The notes: generated from the letters alone by a model not told the origin. DNA of 50,956 nt from a marine gamma proteobacterium HTCC2143 (GCA_000169075.1 AAVT01000015.1:1-50956), one strand, 5' to 3'. Shown: positions 15,063 through 24,338, counted from the stretch's first letter. Numbers and translations: made by a program.

Positions 15063-16940
15063 CTACCCATTATGGAGGGCCGCCACTATATCTCTTGCCA
15101 ATTTATCACTAATACCTGGAATATTCGCTAGATCGTCTGCGCTTGCCGCTTTGACTTCTTGCCAGCCGCCAAAATGACGCAGTAACTCTCGTCGACGCTT
15201 TGGACCGACACCGGGAATACCTTCCAACGGCGACTCTCGGCGCTTCTTATCCCGACGCTGTTTGTGCCCAGTAATGGCAAACCGGTGGGACTCATCACGG
15301 ATATGCTGGACTAAATGTAGGCCAGCAGAATCGGAGGGCATTACAAACTCTTCTCGGGTATCTGCTCGAAATAACACTTCAAAACCAGCCTTTCGAGTTG
15401 TGCCTTTGGCAACACCGACAACCAGCAAGTTGGTAATCTGTAACTCCTCAAGCACCGCAACAGCCTGCGACACCTGACCCTTACCACCGTCGATGAACAA
15501 AACATCGGGCAACACGCCCTCACCGGTCTTGATGCGGGTATAACGCCGAGTTAGAGCTTGATGCATGGCGGCGTAATCATCACCGCCTGTTATTCCCTCG
15601 ATATTGAATCGGCGATAATCTGATTTTAGTGGACCGTTCGCATCAAATACCACACACGAAGCGACAGTTGCTTCACCACTGCTATGACTAATATCAAAAC
15701 ACTCTAATCGCTTCGGCTTTTCCGGCAATTTCAAGGCTTCTTGCAAGGATTCATACCGTTGAAAAATAGTTTGCTTGTTAGACAAGTGGCCGGTGAGATT
15801 TTGCTTCGCTGTTTCAACGGCTAACGCCAACCATTTAGCGCGATTGCTACGAACTCGTGCGTTAATGGTCGTTTTTCGACCCAGCTTTTCGGTAAATGCT
15901 TTCGACAGCAGTTCAGCATGTTCCAATGTATGACTGACAACAATTTCCCGCGGCATATTGTCGCCTCTGGCACTGTCAACAAGATAGTACTGGGACAAAA
16001 AAGCCTCGAGGATTTGCTCCTCATCCTCGTCGAGATAGGCCTTTGGGAAATAGCTTTTGCTACCAAGGACACGCCCACCACGCACAAAAAGGACCTGTAT
16101 ACAGGCCACACCAGCTTTATACTCACAGGCGGCAATATCGATATCACCCGACTCACCGTCGATAAACTGACTAGCTTGCACTTGTTGCAAATGTTGAATC
16201 TGATCACGATATTCTGCGGCTGTTTCGAAGTTGAGATCAGCAGACGCCGAGTCCATCTGATCGGCTAATTCTTTAATCAGGTTTTTGTTTTTACCCTCTA
16301 AAAACATGGTTGTGTGACGAACGGCGCGATGATATTCATCCGCACTAACCTTGTTCACACAAGGAGCACTGCAGCGATTAATTTGATGTTGCAAGCATGG
16401 CCTCGAACGATTCTTATAATAACTATCTTCACATTGGCGAACTTTGAAGACTTTCTGTAGAAAGCTGAGACTTTCCTTGACCGCACCACTGCTGGGATAC
16501 GGACCAAAATAACGACCCTTTGTTTTTTTTGCTCCCCGATGAATCGACAAACGAGGAAACTCGTGCTGCGTAGATAAGTAAATAAATGGAAATGATTTGT
16601 CGTCCCGCAGCAATATATTATAAGGAGGCCGCTGCGCTTTGATTAAATTATGCTCTAGTAGTAAGGCTTCGATCTCAGTATTGGTAATCGTTACTTGAAT
16701 CGATGCTATTTTCGAAACCAGTGCGGCGGTTTTAATTGCTAGGCCTTGCTTGCGAAAATAGCTAGACAACCTATTTTTCAAATTCTTGGCTTTACCGGTA
16801 TACAGGATATTACCGTCAGCACCGTACATTTGATAAATGCCTGGTTTGGTAGTCACCGATTTCAGAAACGAGCTGTGATCAAAAACTATGGTTTGACTCG
16901 CTTGTGCGTTTTTGGGCGCCGTCGAGGTATTATTTTCCAT
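15063..16940 (-). CDS. uvrC: UvrABC system protein C, excinuclease
   Basis: The 625-residue nuclease makes both cuts around a DNA lesion in nucleotide excision repair with UvrA and UvrB. Domains in order: GIY-YIG nuclease (GIY at 34-36, YTG at 47-49), a UvrB-binding helix pair near 220 (SADLNFETAAEYRDQI), the RNase-H-like second nuclease domain (CFDISHSSGE, VLFIDGGKGQ), and tandem helix-hairpin-helix motifs at 572-620 (LEGIPGVGPKRR, LANIPGISDK). The ATG lies inside the last codons of the AlkB-family gene, so the two are probably translationally coupled. The ribosome site is weak, consistent with coupling. Confidence 0.96.
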   Translation of the reverse strand: MENNTSTAPKNAQASQTIVFDHSSFLKSVTTKPGIYQMYGADGNILYTGKAKNLKNRLSSYFRKQGLAIKTAALVSKIASIQVTITNTEIEALLLEHNLIKAQRPPYNILLRDDKSFPFIYLSTQHEFPRLSIHRGAKKTKGRYFGPYPSSGAVKESLSFLQKVFKVRQCEDSYYKNRSRPCLQHQINRCSAPCVNKVSADEYHRAVRHTTMFLEGKNKNLIKELADQMDSASADLNFETAAEYRDQIQHLQQVQASQFIDGESGDIDIAACEYKAGVACIQVLFVRGGRVLGSKSYFPKAYLDEDEEQILEAFLSQYYLVDSARGDNMPREIVVSHTLEHAELLSKAFTEKLGRKTTINARVRSNRAKWLALAVETAKQNLTGHLSNKQTIFQRYESLQEALKLPEKPKRLECFDISHSSGEATVASCVVFDANGPLKSDYRRFNIEGITGGDDYAAMHQALTRRYTRIKTGEGVLPDVLFIDGGKGQVSQAVAVLEELQITNLLVVGVAKGTTRKAGFEVLFRADTREEFVMPSDSAGLHLVQHIRDESHRFAITGHKQRRDKKRRESPLEGIPGVGPKRRRELLRHFGGWQEVKAASADDLANIPGISDKLARDIVAALHNG

Positions 16941-17550
16941 GAGTATTTTCTGTAATGAACCGATACGTCAAATTGATGCGCCCCGCAACCGGCTGCTTAA
17001 TTTTTGCGACTTGATGATGCCAAAATTTCTGTGTGTCTCCCGCCATCACCAGTAGCGAACCTGACGCCAGCTCAATATGAAAGGGAGCAATCCCATTCGC
17101 CGACTTCCTGCGCAGAGAAAAACGCCTAGTTGCACCAAAACTCAGCGAAGCTATAACCGGCTGTGCACCCAGCTCCGGCTCGTCATCCGCATGCCAGGCG
17201 ACACTGTCATTGGCGTCACGATAATAATTTGCCAACACACTGTTAAACTCCGTTTGCAAAAATTTTTCTATCTTCGTTTTTAATAATAATAGCCCCGGGG
17301 TCCACGGTTGAGGCGCCAATTTTAGGCCAGAATATCCGTAGTGGGCATTCGCATCTCCGTACCAAGCATTCATTCTGGGAATTAAAACCGGCCTTCCATA
17401 CATATTGATCGTATCTTGTTGCCAGTTAATTTCGTCCACCAATGCCCGATAATTGGCTGCGCTATTATCGATAAATTCCGGATAATAACGAATATCTGCA
17501 TCGGGTAAATCCAGTATCAGAGGCTGCTCTGTAAATAAATTTTTCTGCAT
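16930..17550 (-). CDS. AlkB-family 2-oxoglutarate/Fe(II) DNA demethylase (ALKBH2/3-like)
   Basis: The 206-residue protein should reverse N-alkyl damage on nucleic acid bases by oxidative demethylation. Iron ligands are H120-x-D122 (SVAWHADDEPELG) and probably H179 (WHHQVAK). R191 and R197 in RINLTYRF fit the family's 2-oxoglutarate motif RxNxTxR. PRMNAWYGD and YSGLKL match the base-flipping lid of ALKBH2/3-like bacterial members rather than E. coli AlkB. GGGAT precedes the ATG by about 4 bases. It sits between murB (12-base gap) and uvrC (11-base overlap), coupling direct reversal with excision repair. No LexA or Ada-type site was seen. Confidence 0.9.
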   Translation of the reverse strand: MQKNLFTEQPLILDLPDADIRYYPEFIDNSAANYRALVDEINWQQDTINMYGRPVLIPRMNAWYGDANAHYGYSGLKLAPQPWTPGLLLLKTKIEKFLQTEFNSVLANYYRDANDSVAWHADDEPELGAQPVIASLSFGATRRFSLRRKSANGIAPFHIELASGSLLVMAGDTQKFWHHQVAKIKQPVAGRINLTYRFITENTHGK

Positions 17551-17562
17551 GTTATCCCGGTT

Positions 17563-18576
17563 TCAAATTACCATGGGCTCTATCGTTAAATGGACACCAA
17601 ATGTAGCGAGAATATCGCTCTTGATAGCGTCCGCCAACTCTAGCACATCGCTGCCGCTAGCCTTGCCATAATTGATCAATACTAAAGACTGCTGACCGTG
17701 CATGCCTACATTACCAATACGCTTGCCTTTCCAACCTGCCTGCTCTAATAACCATCCCGCGGCTAATTTGACACCCGTACTCTGAGAGTATTGAACCATG
17801 CCAGGAAATTCCTCCAGCAATTGTTTAGCCTGCTCACAGCTGACCATGGGGTTCTTAAAAAAACTACCGACGTTGGCCAATTCCGAGGGGTCAGGTAGCT
17901 TACTCTTTCGTACCGCGGCAACCGTATCGGCAATTTGCTGCGGTGTCGGCTGAGTGATTGATTGCTGTTCCAGCGATTTTTGTAGTGCCTGATAACTGTT
18001 TTTTATCGCCGCCTGCTTACTCAATTTCAAGGTAACGGCAGTAATAACAAAATTGTCTTTTTTCTGCCGCTTAAAAATACTGTCTCGATAGGCAAGTTCG
18101 CACTGGTCTTTTTCTAAATGGCACCAATTTTTGTGCTGGCGATCCCAGCCGCTGACAGACACCAGTACGTCTGATAGCTCAACGCCGTAGGCCCCAATAT
18201 TTTGTATTGGAGCAGCCCCTACGGTGCCCGGAATCAGTGCTAGATTCTCAATGCCGTAATAGCCATTATGTAAACACGTCGTTACAAGCTGATGCCAGTT
18301 CTCTCCCGCTGCCGCAGTGACTATTACAGCGTCATCATGCTCTTCGGTGCTGATGCCAAACAGTGATATTTTTACCACTAGGCCGGAAAAATCCTTCGCG
18401 ATGACGACATTGCTACCATCGCCCAGTAGCAATACTGGCAATTGATGACGGTCTGCAAAGTCAAACAATGCTGGAATTTGCACAGCGTTATTAGCCTCAA
18501 AAAAATACCTTGCAAACACGTTCAGAGCTAATGTGTTGAATTCCTGCAATGAAACATTTTCGCGAATATCTAGCAT
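17563..18576 (-). CDS. murB: UDP-N-acetylenolpyruvoylglucosamine reductase
   Basis: This FAD enzyme reduces UDP-GlcNAc-enolpyruvate to UDP-MurNAc in the cytoplasm, an early peptidoglycan step. The N-terminal FAD domain shows FNTLALNVFARYF and LLGDGSNVVIA; PGTVGAAPIQNIGAYG is the diphosphate-binding signature. YRDSIFK carries the active-site tyrosine and arginine, and SFFKNP holds the catalytic serine. The length (337) fits the E. coli-type (type I) enzyme. The start is at an ATG (18576); a TTG three codons upstream (18585), with AGGG before it, is an alternative. It follows kdsB by 20-30 bases, probably one operon. Confidence 0.96.
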   Translation of the reverse strand: MLDIRENVSLQEFNTLALNVFARYFFEANNAVQIPALFDFADRHQLPVLLLGDGSNVVIAKDFSGLVVKISLFGISTEEHDDAVIVTAAAGENWHQLVTTCLHNGYYGIENLALIPGTVGAAPIQNIGAYGVELSDVLVSVSGWDRQHKNWCHLEKDQCELAYRDSIFKRQKKDNFVITAVTLKLSKQAAIKNSYQALQKSLEQQSITQPTPQQIADTVAAVRKSKLPDPSELANVGSFFKNPMVSCEQAKQLLEEFPGMVQYSQSTGVKLAAGWLLEQAGWKGKRIGNVGMHGQQSLVLINYGKASGSDVLELADAIKSDILATFGVHLTIEPMVI

Positions 18577-18605
18577 AGACTGCAACTCTTACCCTAAATA
18601 AGCCG

Positions 18606-19358
18606 CTAGAAAAGCGCGCGGACGGCATTAAGATCTTTCTCGGTATCAATGCCAGCGGGGATATATTCACAGGCGGCATCGGCTATGATTGTCATTCCCT
18701 GTTCCAAGGCCCGCAGTTGTTCGAGTTTCTCAGTAACTTCTAATCGACTCGGTGACCACTGTACGAATCGATGCAAAAACTCAGTTTTATAGGCATAAAT
18801 GCCAATGTGTCGATAAAAAACAACATCGGTGGGTAAGCTCGGAGCTTTATCACTGAAATGGTCCCGTGACCATGGAATGGGGGCCCGGGAAAAATACAAC
18901 GCCCTACCCTGAGCTGTCATTGTTACCTTAACTGCATTGGGGTCGAAAATGGTTTCAACGTCATTAATAGGTTCGACCAAGGTAGCGATGGCTGCCTCTG
19001 CGTGTTCCGACAATACAGCCGCAACCTGATTGATAACAGCCGGCGGAATTAACGGTTCATCGCCCTGCACGTTAACAACAATGTGATCCGGTGAAAAAGA
19101 TAATTGCGTTACAACTTCCTGTAAACGGTCGGTGCCCGACTCATGGCTGGATGAGGTCATGCTCACCTCGGCGCCAAATGCTCGGACAACGCTGGCAATC
19201 CGATCATCATCCGTTGCTATAACTATCCGTTCAGCACGACTTTTACAGGCCTGCTCATAAACACGTTGAATCATTGGCTTGCCCGCAATATCCAGCAAAG
19301 GCTTGCCGGGTAATCGTGTTGACGCAAACCGTGCGGGTATAACAATACTGAAACTCAC
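18606..19358 (-). CDS. kdsB: 3-deoxy-manno-octulosonate cytidylyltransferase (CMP-KDO synthetase)
   Basis: The 250-residue cytoplasmic enzyme activates KDO with CTP for transfer to lipid A. Signatures are PARFASTRLPGKPLLDI at the N-terminus (nucleotide-binding loop), VVNVQGDEPLI (metal-binding aspartate) and YRHIGIYAYKTEFL. The start is a GTG at 19358 with GGAGAG 7 bases upstream, and it begins immediately after the lpxK stop (one-base gap). Lipid A kinase and KDO activation are thus in one operon. The small ycaR (Trm112-like) gene often found between lpxK and kdsB has no room here. Confidence 0.96.
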   Translation of the reverse strand: MSFSIVIPARFASTRLPGKPLLDIAGKPMIQRVYEQACKSRAERIVIATDDDRIASVVRAFGAEVSMTSSSHESGTDRLQEVVTQLSFSPDHIVVNVQGDEPLIPPAVINQVAAVLSEHAEAAIATLVEPINDVETIFDPNAVKVTMTAQGRALYFSRAPIPWSRDHFSDKAPSLPTDVVFYRHIGIYAYKTEFLHRFVQWSPSRLEVTEKLEQLRALEQGMTIIADAACEYIPAGIDTEKDLNAVRALF

Positions 19359-19359
19359 G

Positions 19360-20403
19360 TTAACTCTCTCCTGTCGCGTTTAAATGGGAGCGGGCACAGG
19401 TTTTTATCTGTTGTGTGATCACGGGGAAAAAATCGTTGTCCACAGTCGCTTCTATCGATAGATACCAGCAGTCGGTAACCTTGTTCAGCGCTCGGGCTTT
19501 CACTGCGTCTTTGGCCGTCATAACAACGGGAAACTCATCACTGAATATCAAATCGCTCTCTGTGAAATGGTGATGATCGGGAAAACTATGCTCAATCGGA
19601 TCAAAGCCACCTATTTTTAATGTGTGAAAAAAACGATCAGGATTGCCGATACCAGCAACCGCGTGCACCCGTTTCGGCAGTAACCATTTGTCGAACGCCA
19701 CGATTTTTCCATCGATTAACGACGTGAAATTTGTCGGTCTCAAACCCATCAAGTGGTGTTTTTTGCTTTGAGGCAGAGCTAATCCAGGGCCATTGCCCAC
19801 GATAAAATCTACCCGCTTTAGTCGACTGACGGACTCCCTCAGCGGCCCTACGGGAAGCAACCAGCGATTACCGAAGTTTCGACTACCATCCACGACAGCA
19901 ATTTCTAAGTCTCGCTGCAACGCGTAGTGCTGAAGTCCGTCGTCAGCGATAATAACGTCACAGGTATTATTCGCCAGTAAGCAGCGAATGGCACTTTCTC
20001 TATTTGCATCGACAACAACGGGGACGTTTGACTGCTCTGCTATTAGTAACGGTTCATCGCCACAGTGCTCGTGCCTATCGTTGATAGTCACCCGATGAGG
20101 ATAGCTTGGCGCGCTTCCACCATAACCTCGGCTAACAACACCAGGAGACATCCCCGCGTCTTGTAATGCTTTGCATAAGGCGATCACCAACGGTGTTTTC
20201 CCCGTGCCACCGACCGTAATATTGCCGACAATAACCACTGGCACCGGGGCGCGATAAGATCTCAGGATGCCAACGCGATATAGCAAGCGGCGTACAGCTG
20301 ACAGCAGCCAATACATGATGGCCAACGGAAATAACAGGTATAACCAGAATGATTTTTGATACCAGCTTCGAACGAATAGACCTTCGTGCTTGTTGCTTGT
20401 CAT
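19360..20403 (-). CDS. lpxK: Tetraacyldisaccharide 4'-kinase
   Basis: The 347-residue inner-membrane-associated kinase adds the 4'-phosphate to the lipid A disaccharide, giving lipid IVA. A single N-terminal hydrophobic helix (LYLLFPLAIMYWLLSAV) anchors it. The Walker A loop GGTGKT is at 65-70, followed by SRGYGG and IADDGLQHYALQRDLEIAVVD-type catalytic segments (shown here only in part: DDGLQHY). GDEPLLIA is also typical. It starts 6 bases after exbD. The order exbB-exbD-lpxK-kdsB-murB is a conserved gammaproteobacterial envelope cluster. Confidence 0.96.
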   Translation of the reverse strand: MTSNKHEGLFVRSWYQKSFWLYLLFPLAIMYWLLSAVRRLLYRVGILRSYRAPVPVVIVGNITVGGTGKTPLVIALCKALQDAGMSPGVVSRGYGGSAPSYPHRVTINDRHEHCGDEPLLIAEQSNVPVVVDANRESAIRCLLANNTCDVIIADDGLQHYALQRDLEIAVVDGSRNFGNRWLLPVGPLRESVSRLKRVDFIVGNGPGLALPQSKKHHLMGLRPTNFTSLIDGKIVAFDKWLLPKRVHAVAGIGNPDRFFHTLKIGGFDPIEHSFPDHHHFTESDLIFSDEFPVVMTAKDAVKARALNKVTDCWYLSIEATVDNDFFPVITQQIKTCARSHLNATGES

Positions 20404-20409
20404 ATTACA

Positions 20410-20829
20410 CTATTCGCCTGCGGGCTTGGTTGTGGTCAGGCTCAAATGCACAAAACCCAGTCGCCCCGCCGCATCCATGGCCGAGATTACGGCTTGGTGC
20501 GGCGTTGATGCATCGGCGGTGATAACTAAAGGTCGCGTGGTATCGCCATTGGCTATCGTTTCTAACGCCTTCATCAGCGTTTCAATGTTTGTCGAAACCA
20601 AGCTACGACCATCAATAACATATTGTCCTCCCGCATCAATCAATATTTCAATTTGTTGCGGCTGATCTATTTTCTCTTCACCGGTTGCTTCCGGCAAATC
20701 AAGACTGAGGTGTGTTTCTTTAGTAAACGTTGTTGAGACCATAAAAAATATCAACAACAAAAAAACCACGTCGATCAACGGCGTTAGGTTTACCGATACT
20801 TCTCCGTCTTTTTGTCGTTTAAATTGCAC
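20410..20829 (-). CDS. exbD: ExbD/TolR-family biopolymer transport protein
   Basis: The 139-residue protein has one N-terminal membrane helix. LTPLIDVVFLLLIFFMV contains the essential aspartate (D20) that carries protons in ExbD/TolR. The periplasmic C-terminal domain follows (LVITADASTPHQAV, then LGFVHLSLTT). It pairs with the ExbB-like gene 17 bases upstream to form a proton-driven motor. The start is a GTG with AAGG about 10 bases upstream. No TonB is adjacent; in lpxK-linked clusters the partner substrate is not established. One possibility is a role linked to lipid or envelope traffic, by position only. Confidence 0.92.
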   Translation of the reverse strand: MQFKRQKDGEVSVNLTPLIDVVFLLLIFFMVSTTFTKETHLSLDLPEATGEEKIDQPQQIEILIDAGGQYVIDGRSLVSTNIETLMKALETIANGDTTRPLVITADASTPHQAVISAMDAAGRLGFVHLSLTTTKPAGE

Positions 20830-20846
20830 GGTATGGGAACCTTCTA

Positions 20847-21473
20847 TTAATCAGTCTTAACATCGACTTGTCGATCCCCGTGCAGAGCATCCACCAACTT
20901 GATGGTTTCCTGCTCAAGCGTTATCACCACAGAATCAATTCTGCGGGAATAAAATCGGTGCATAATAAGCGCAGGAATAGCCACTGTTAATCCCGTAGCG
21001 GTGGTTATCAGTGCTTCCGATATACCACCAGCTAACACGCCTGCATTGCCCGTGCCTTGCAACATAATGGCCGTAAATACCTTAATCATTCCGATAACCG
21101 TACCTAATAAACCCAGCAACGGTGAGATAGCGGCGATCGTTCCCAATGTGTTTAGGTACCGTTCTAGGTCATGAATCACATGACTCGCCGCTTCCTGAAT
21201 ACTTTCTTTCATGACGTCACGGCCATGACGAGAATTACTAAGACCAGCCGCCAAAATACGCCCCAGAGGTGATGAGTTTTTTAACGTCTTTAACTTTTCA
21301 GCATCCAGCTGGCTGTTTTTTATCCAGCCCCATACTTCACCAAGTGTTTCAGGAGGAGATATTTTTTTCGGATTCAACGCCAAAAAACGCTCAATACAAA
21401 TTGCTACCACAGCTATTGAACAAAGAATGATCGGCAACATCAACCAACCACCCGACTTGACCAATTCAAACAC
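20847..21473 (-). CDS. exbB: MotA/TolQ/ExbB-family proton channel protein
   Basis: The 208-residue inner-membrane protein has three hydrophobic helices: about 10-28 (GWLMLPIILCSIAVVAICI), 105-130 (LGTIAAISPLLGLLGTVIGM) and 145-170. The motif ISPLLGLLGTVIGMIKVF is the family signature around the proton path. With ExbD it forms the stator-like motor that uses proton-motive force. The start is a GTG at 21473 with GGAG 8 bases upstream. It heads the exbB-exbD-lpxK-kdsB-murB series. A TATAAT box lies 54 bases upstream. Confidence 0.92.
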   Translation of the reverse strand: MFELVKSGGWLMLPIILCSIAVVAICIERFLALNPKKISPPETLGEVWGWIKNSQLDAEKLKTLKNSSPLGRILAAGLSNSRHGRDVMKESIQEAASHVIHDLERYLNTLGTIAAISPLLGLLGTVIGMIKVFTAIMLQGTGNAGVLAGGISEALITTATGLTVAIPALIMHRFYSRRIDSVVITLEQETIKLVDALHGDRQVDVKTD

Positions 21474-21527
21474 GCGAGTTACTCCAGTTATGACTTGTTT
21501 ACCTGACTGATCGATAAACTTGCTGTT

Positions 21528-21572
21528 ATTATACTAGCAGCAGAATGAAAAACTATTAAGTGTGTTCATTCT
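21528..21572 (-). promoter_or_regulatory. Possible exbB promoter region with 8-bp inverted repeat
   Basis: TATAAT on the minus strand (21528-21533) lies upstream of the exbB GTG, without a good -35 match. AGAATGAA (21542-21549) and TTCATTCT (21565-21572) form an 8-bp inverted repeat that would cover the -35 region, so it may be an operator. It does not look like a Fur box. Confidence 0.35.
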
Positions 21573-21603
21573 TGTTAATTAAATGCCTCTGCAAACAATC
21601 GCT

Positions 21604-23970
21604 TTACAACCAATATCGGTGTAACAACAGCCTATATTCGCGAGGTTTCTCCAACTTGCCGTCCCGTAGGTAGAATTCAATAGCCCCGCTGTGTCCGGTA
21701 TTGAGCACTTTACTGCCAATGCTGCGGTAGCGATTGACAACTTCTCTGTGGGGGTGACCAAACTGGTTTTTATAGCCACTGCTAAAAATAACATAGTCAG
21801 GATCACTCTCCTTAACAAAGGGCCAGGAGGAAGACGTTCGGCTACCGTGATGAGGAGCCACTAACACCGTCGCTGCCAGCATAGCATTGTCTTGATCGAC
21901 TAACGCTAATTCCACCGATCTTTCAATATCACCCGTTAGTAAAATAACCGTATTATCCGCCGAAATACGTAATACGCAGGACTGATTATTAGCCCTAACG
22001 CGCCGGACATCACCACCACGAATTGTTGATGGTGCCGCTGCGGCGGGGTGTAAAAATTGAAAAGTTATTTTATCCCGTCGCCACGCGGTACCGCCGACAC
22101 ATGACTTCTGCAAAGCCACAGCACCGTTATAAATATCAGCAGTCTGGCGGTCTGCTTTGAGGCTCTCTAACGGCTCTCCGAGATACAACTCAGCCACTGA
22201 CATGCCCGCCAATAAGCTCGGCAAACTCCCCGCATGATCGTTGTCGCCATGGCTAATCACCAAGCTGTCTATATGACTAATACCGTGGTCTTGCAGATAA
22301 GGTATTAACACGGCCTGCGCCATATCAAAGTCATCCCCCCAGCGAGCACCCACATCATAGACTAACGTATAGTTCCGGGTTTGGACGACCGTAGCTAACC
22401 CCTGCCCTACATCTAGCACCGTAAATTTCATATCGCCCTCGGCTAGCTGGGGTGGACGGTACATGAACAAAGGCAGCAGTAAAATCACTCCCATCCACTT
22501 GAATGGCATGCCTTTTGGCAATAACAGAACAAAGGCACCTACAACAGCCAGAGCTCTAATTAATAGTGGTCTCTGCGGGACAACGATAATTGCTTGGCTA
22601 CCGATACTAATTAACCATTCTAGATAGAGAATGATGATCGCAAACCCACTGTCTAACCATGACCACATCTGCGCCGCAGTATCGCTATCGTAGAGCGCCA
22701 GAATTCCGGTTATCAGGTTTAATGGAACCAGAATAAAACTAAATAGTGGCACTAAAAGAAGGTTAGCGAATGGTGCTATTAAGCTAGCCCTGCCCAGCAG
22801 AATTGCCAACACCGGCAACAGTCCGATAAAAATCCAAAGCTGGATTAATAGCCATCGGCTTACACCGCCCCCTTGACCCAATCGCCCGGTAGCGCTGTAG
22901 AAAATGATGAACACGGCAGAGAATGACAGCCAAAATGATAAACTCAGTACCGCCAAGGGATCGACGATCAGACATACACATAGAGCGATGGCAAAACCTG
23001 CATTAGGGGCAAGATGGCGCCGAAATATGACGCTCAGCATAAGAACGACAATCATAATGAGTGCTCGCTGAGTCGGTAAGGTAAACCCTGCCGCCAGCGA
23101 ATACGTCAGCGCACAGATCATCGCTACCAAGGCAGCCCAAAGTTCGGCGCGACAATAAGGGACTGCGATGGCCGCGAGGAAACGGACAAACAAAAACGTA
23201 AATCCGCTAACCAGGCCGATATGCAACCCCGAAATGACCATGAGATGAGTCGTTCCCGTTGCTGCGAACAACTCCCACTGGGATTTATCAATGCCTCGCT
23301 TATCGCCTATTAACAGTGCTTTAAGTAAGGCCGAAAACCGCAGGTGGCCAATGCTGGAATCCATCGTCTCTGAAATATTCCAGCGCAAACGATGAAGATT
23401 AGAAGGATTATCAAAAATAAGCTGATTATTTGGGTGCGATCGAACATAGCCAACACCACCGATGCCCTGTTGAATTAACCAGGTCTGGTAGTCAAAGCCA
23501 CCAGGGTTGGCCATGCCATGTGGACGTTTCAGTTTAACCAGTAACTGCCATGTTTGACCCGGTAACATTTTCGTAGTGCCGTAAGCAGTGAGCTTGAGGC
23601 GTCTTACCCCCGAAACACAGAGTTCCCCGTGACATATCGGTTTTTTGACGGCAAGTTCAAACTGCATCGCAGGCTTACCCCTCGATAGCTTAACCCGCGG
23701 TAACCCTACAACGACTCCCTCGACAAACAACGCTTTTGATTCAAATTCGGCAGGTAAAATAAACGCTGATACCACGCTACCATAGATGCTCCCCCAGCAA
23801 AAACCGGCAGCAAACAGCAAGGCAAAGATCCCTTGCTGACGAGCCCTCAGTGCAAACGCAAGTGCACTCAAACTTAACAGCCAAGCAATATGGACTGCCG
23901 AAGGGAGTTGAGAGACGAAGGCAACAGCGGCGATACCGACTGATAACGTCATCATCCGTAAAAAAAACAT
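21604..23970 (-). CDS. comEC: ComEC/Rec2-family DNA uptake channel
   Basis: The inner-membrane protein carries single-stranded DNA into the cytoplasm during natural transformation. An N-terminal OB-like periplasmic part is followed by the competence domain with many membrane helices (GTTHLMVISGLHIGLVSG is the conserved block). A C-terminal metallo-beta-lactamase-like domain shows VLDVGQGLATVV, YDVGARWG and SHGDNDHAG. About 788 residues from the ATG at 23970, which has AAGG 6 bases upstream; GTG at 24018 and ATG at 24009 are alternatives. It lies upstream of exbB, as in Pseudomonas. Other competence genes are not in the window. Confidence 0.93.
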   Translation of the reverse strand: MFFLRMMTLSVGIAAVAFVSQLPSAVHIAWLLSLSALAFALRARQQGIFALLFAAGFCWGSIYGSVVSAFILPAEFESKALFVEGVVVGLPRVKLSRGKPAMQFELAVKKPICHGELCVSGVRRLKLTAYGTTKMLPGQTWQLLVKLKRPHGMANPGGFDYQTWLIQQGIGGVGYVRSHPNNQLIFDNPSNLHRLRWNISETMDSSIGHLRFSALLKALLIGDKRGIDKSQWELFAATGTTHLMVISGLHIGLVSGFTFLFVRFLAAIAVPYCRAELWAALVAMICALTYSLAAGFTLPTQRALIMIVVLMLSVIFRRHLAPNAGFAIALCVCLIVDPLAVLSLSFWLSFSAVFIIFYSATGRLGQGGGVSRWLLIQLWIFIGLLPVLAILLGRASLIAPFANLLLVPLFSFILVPLNLITGILALYDSDTAAQMWSWLDSGFAIIILYLEWLISIGSQAIIVVPQRPLLIRALAVVGAFVLLLPKGMPFKWMGVILLLPLFMYRPPQLAEGDMKFTVLDVGQGLATVVQTRNYTLVYDVGARWGDDFDMAQAVLIPYLQDHGISHIDSLVISHGDNDHAGSLPSLLAGMSVAELYLGEPLESLKADRQTADIYNGAVALQKSCVGGTAWRRDKITFQFLHPAAAAPSTIRGGDVRRVRANNQSCVLRISADNTVILLTGDIERSVELALVDQDNAMLAATVLVAPHHGSRTSSSWPFVKESDPDYVIFSSGYKNQFGHPHREVVNRYRSIGSKVLNTGHSGAIEFYLRDGKLEKPREYRLLLHRYWL

Positions 23971-24338
23971 AGACATCCTTGTCATTAGCACAGTGACAGT
24001 GTCAAGCATCCTGCTCACGTCACCACTGGAACTACCCTACGCTTTAAATCGGCCCAGTTCAAACCGCTAGCTGGCCTCTCACCACAAAGCGACTTCACTA
24101 TCTCGTAAAGCGATTGAATCACCGAATATCACATCGCTAGGCGGTCAATAGCCATTTCTTACTCGCAGTGAATGAGTAGCGTTCCACTGATCGCTCGAAC
24201 AGTATCCATAACAACTTTTTTGCCATCGCTGACCTAACTGACACTGGAGCCGACATCTTATTCCATGCATAATAACACCGGATTTTTTGTTCCCGGCTCA
24301 CTGCATTTTTTCGGTTTGATATTAGGATAATAGGCGTT
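23971..24338. other. Divergent intergenic region between comEC and the DUF2062 gene
   Basis: This stretch must hold the promoters for both neighbours. Only a purine-rich AGGATAATAGGCGTT before the ATG at 24339 is clear, serving as ribosome site. No palindrome or known operator was spotted. Confidence 0.4.

Noticed and set aside
15821..16268. Long frames (116-128 codons) on both strands within uvrC.
   Set aside because: They overlap the intact uvrC frame entirely and have no independent ribosome site or family motif.
20390..20829. A Fur or other iron box was looked for near exbB/exbD.
   Set aside because: No sequence resembling the GATAATGATAATCATTATC consensus occurs upstream; this ExbB/ExbD pair belongs to the lpxK cluster rather than to an iron-uptake locus.
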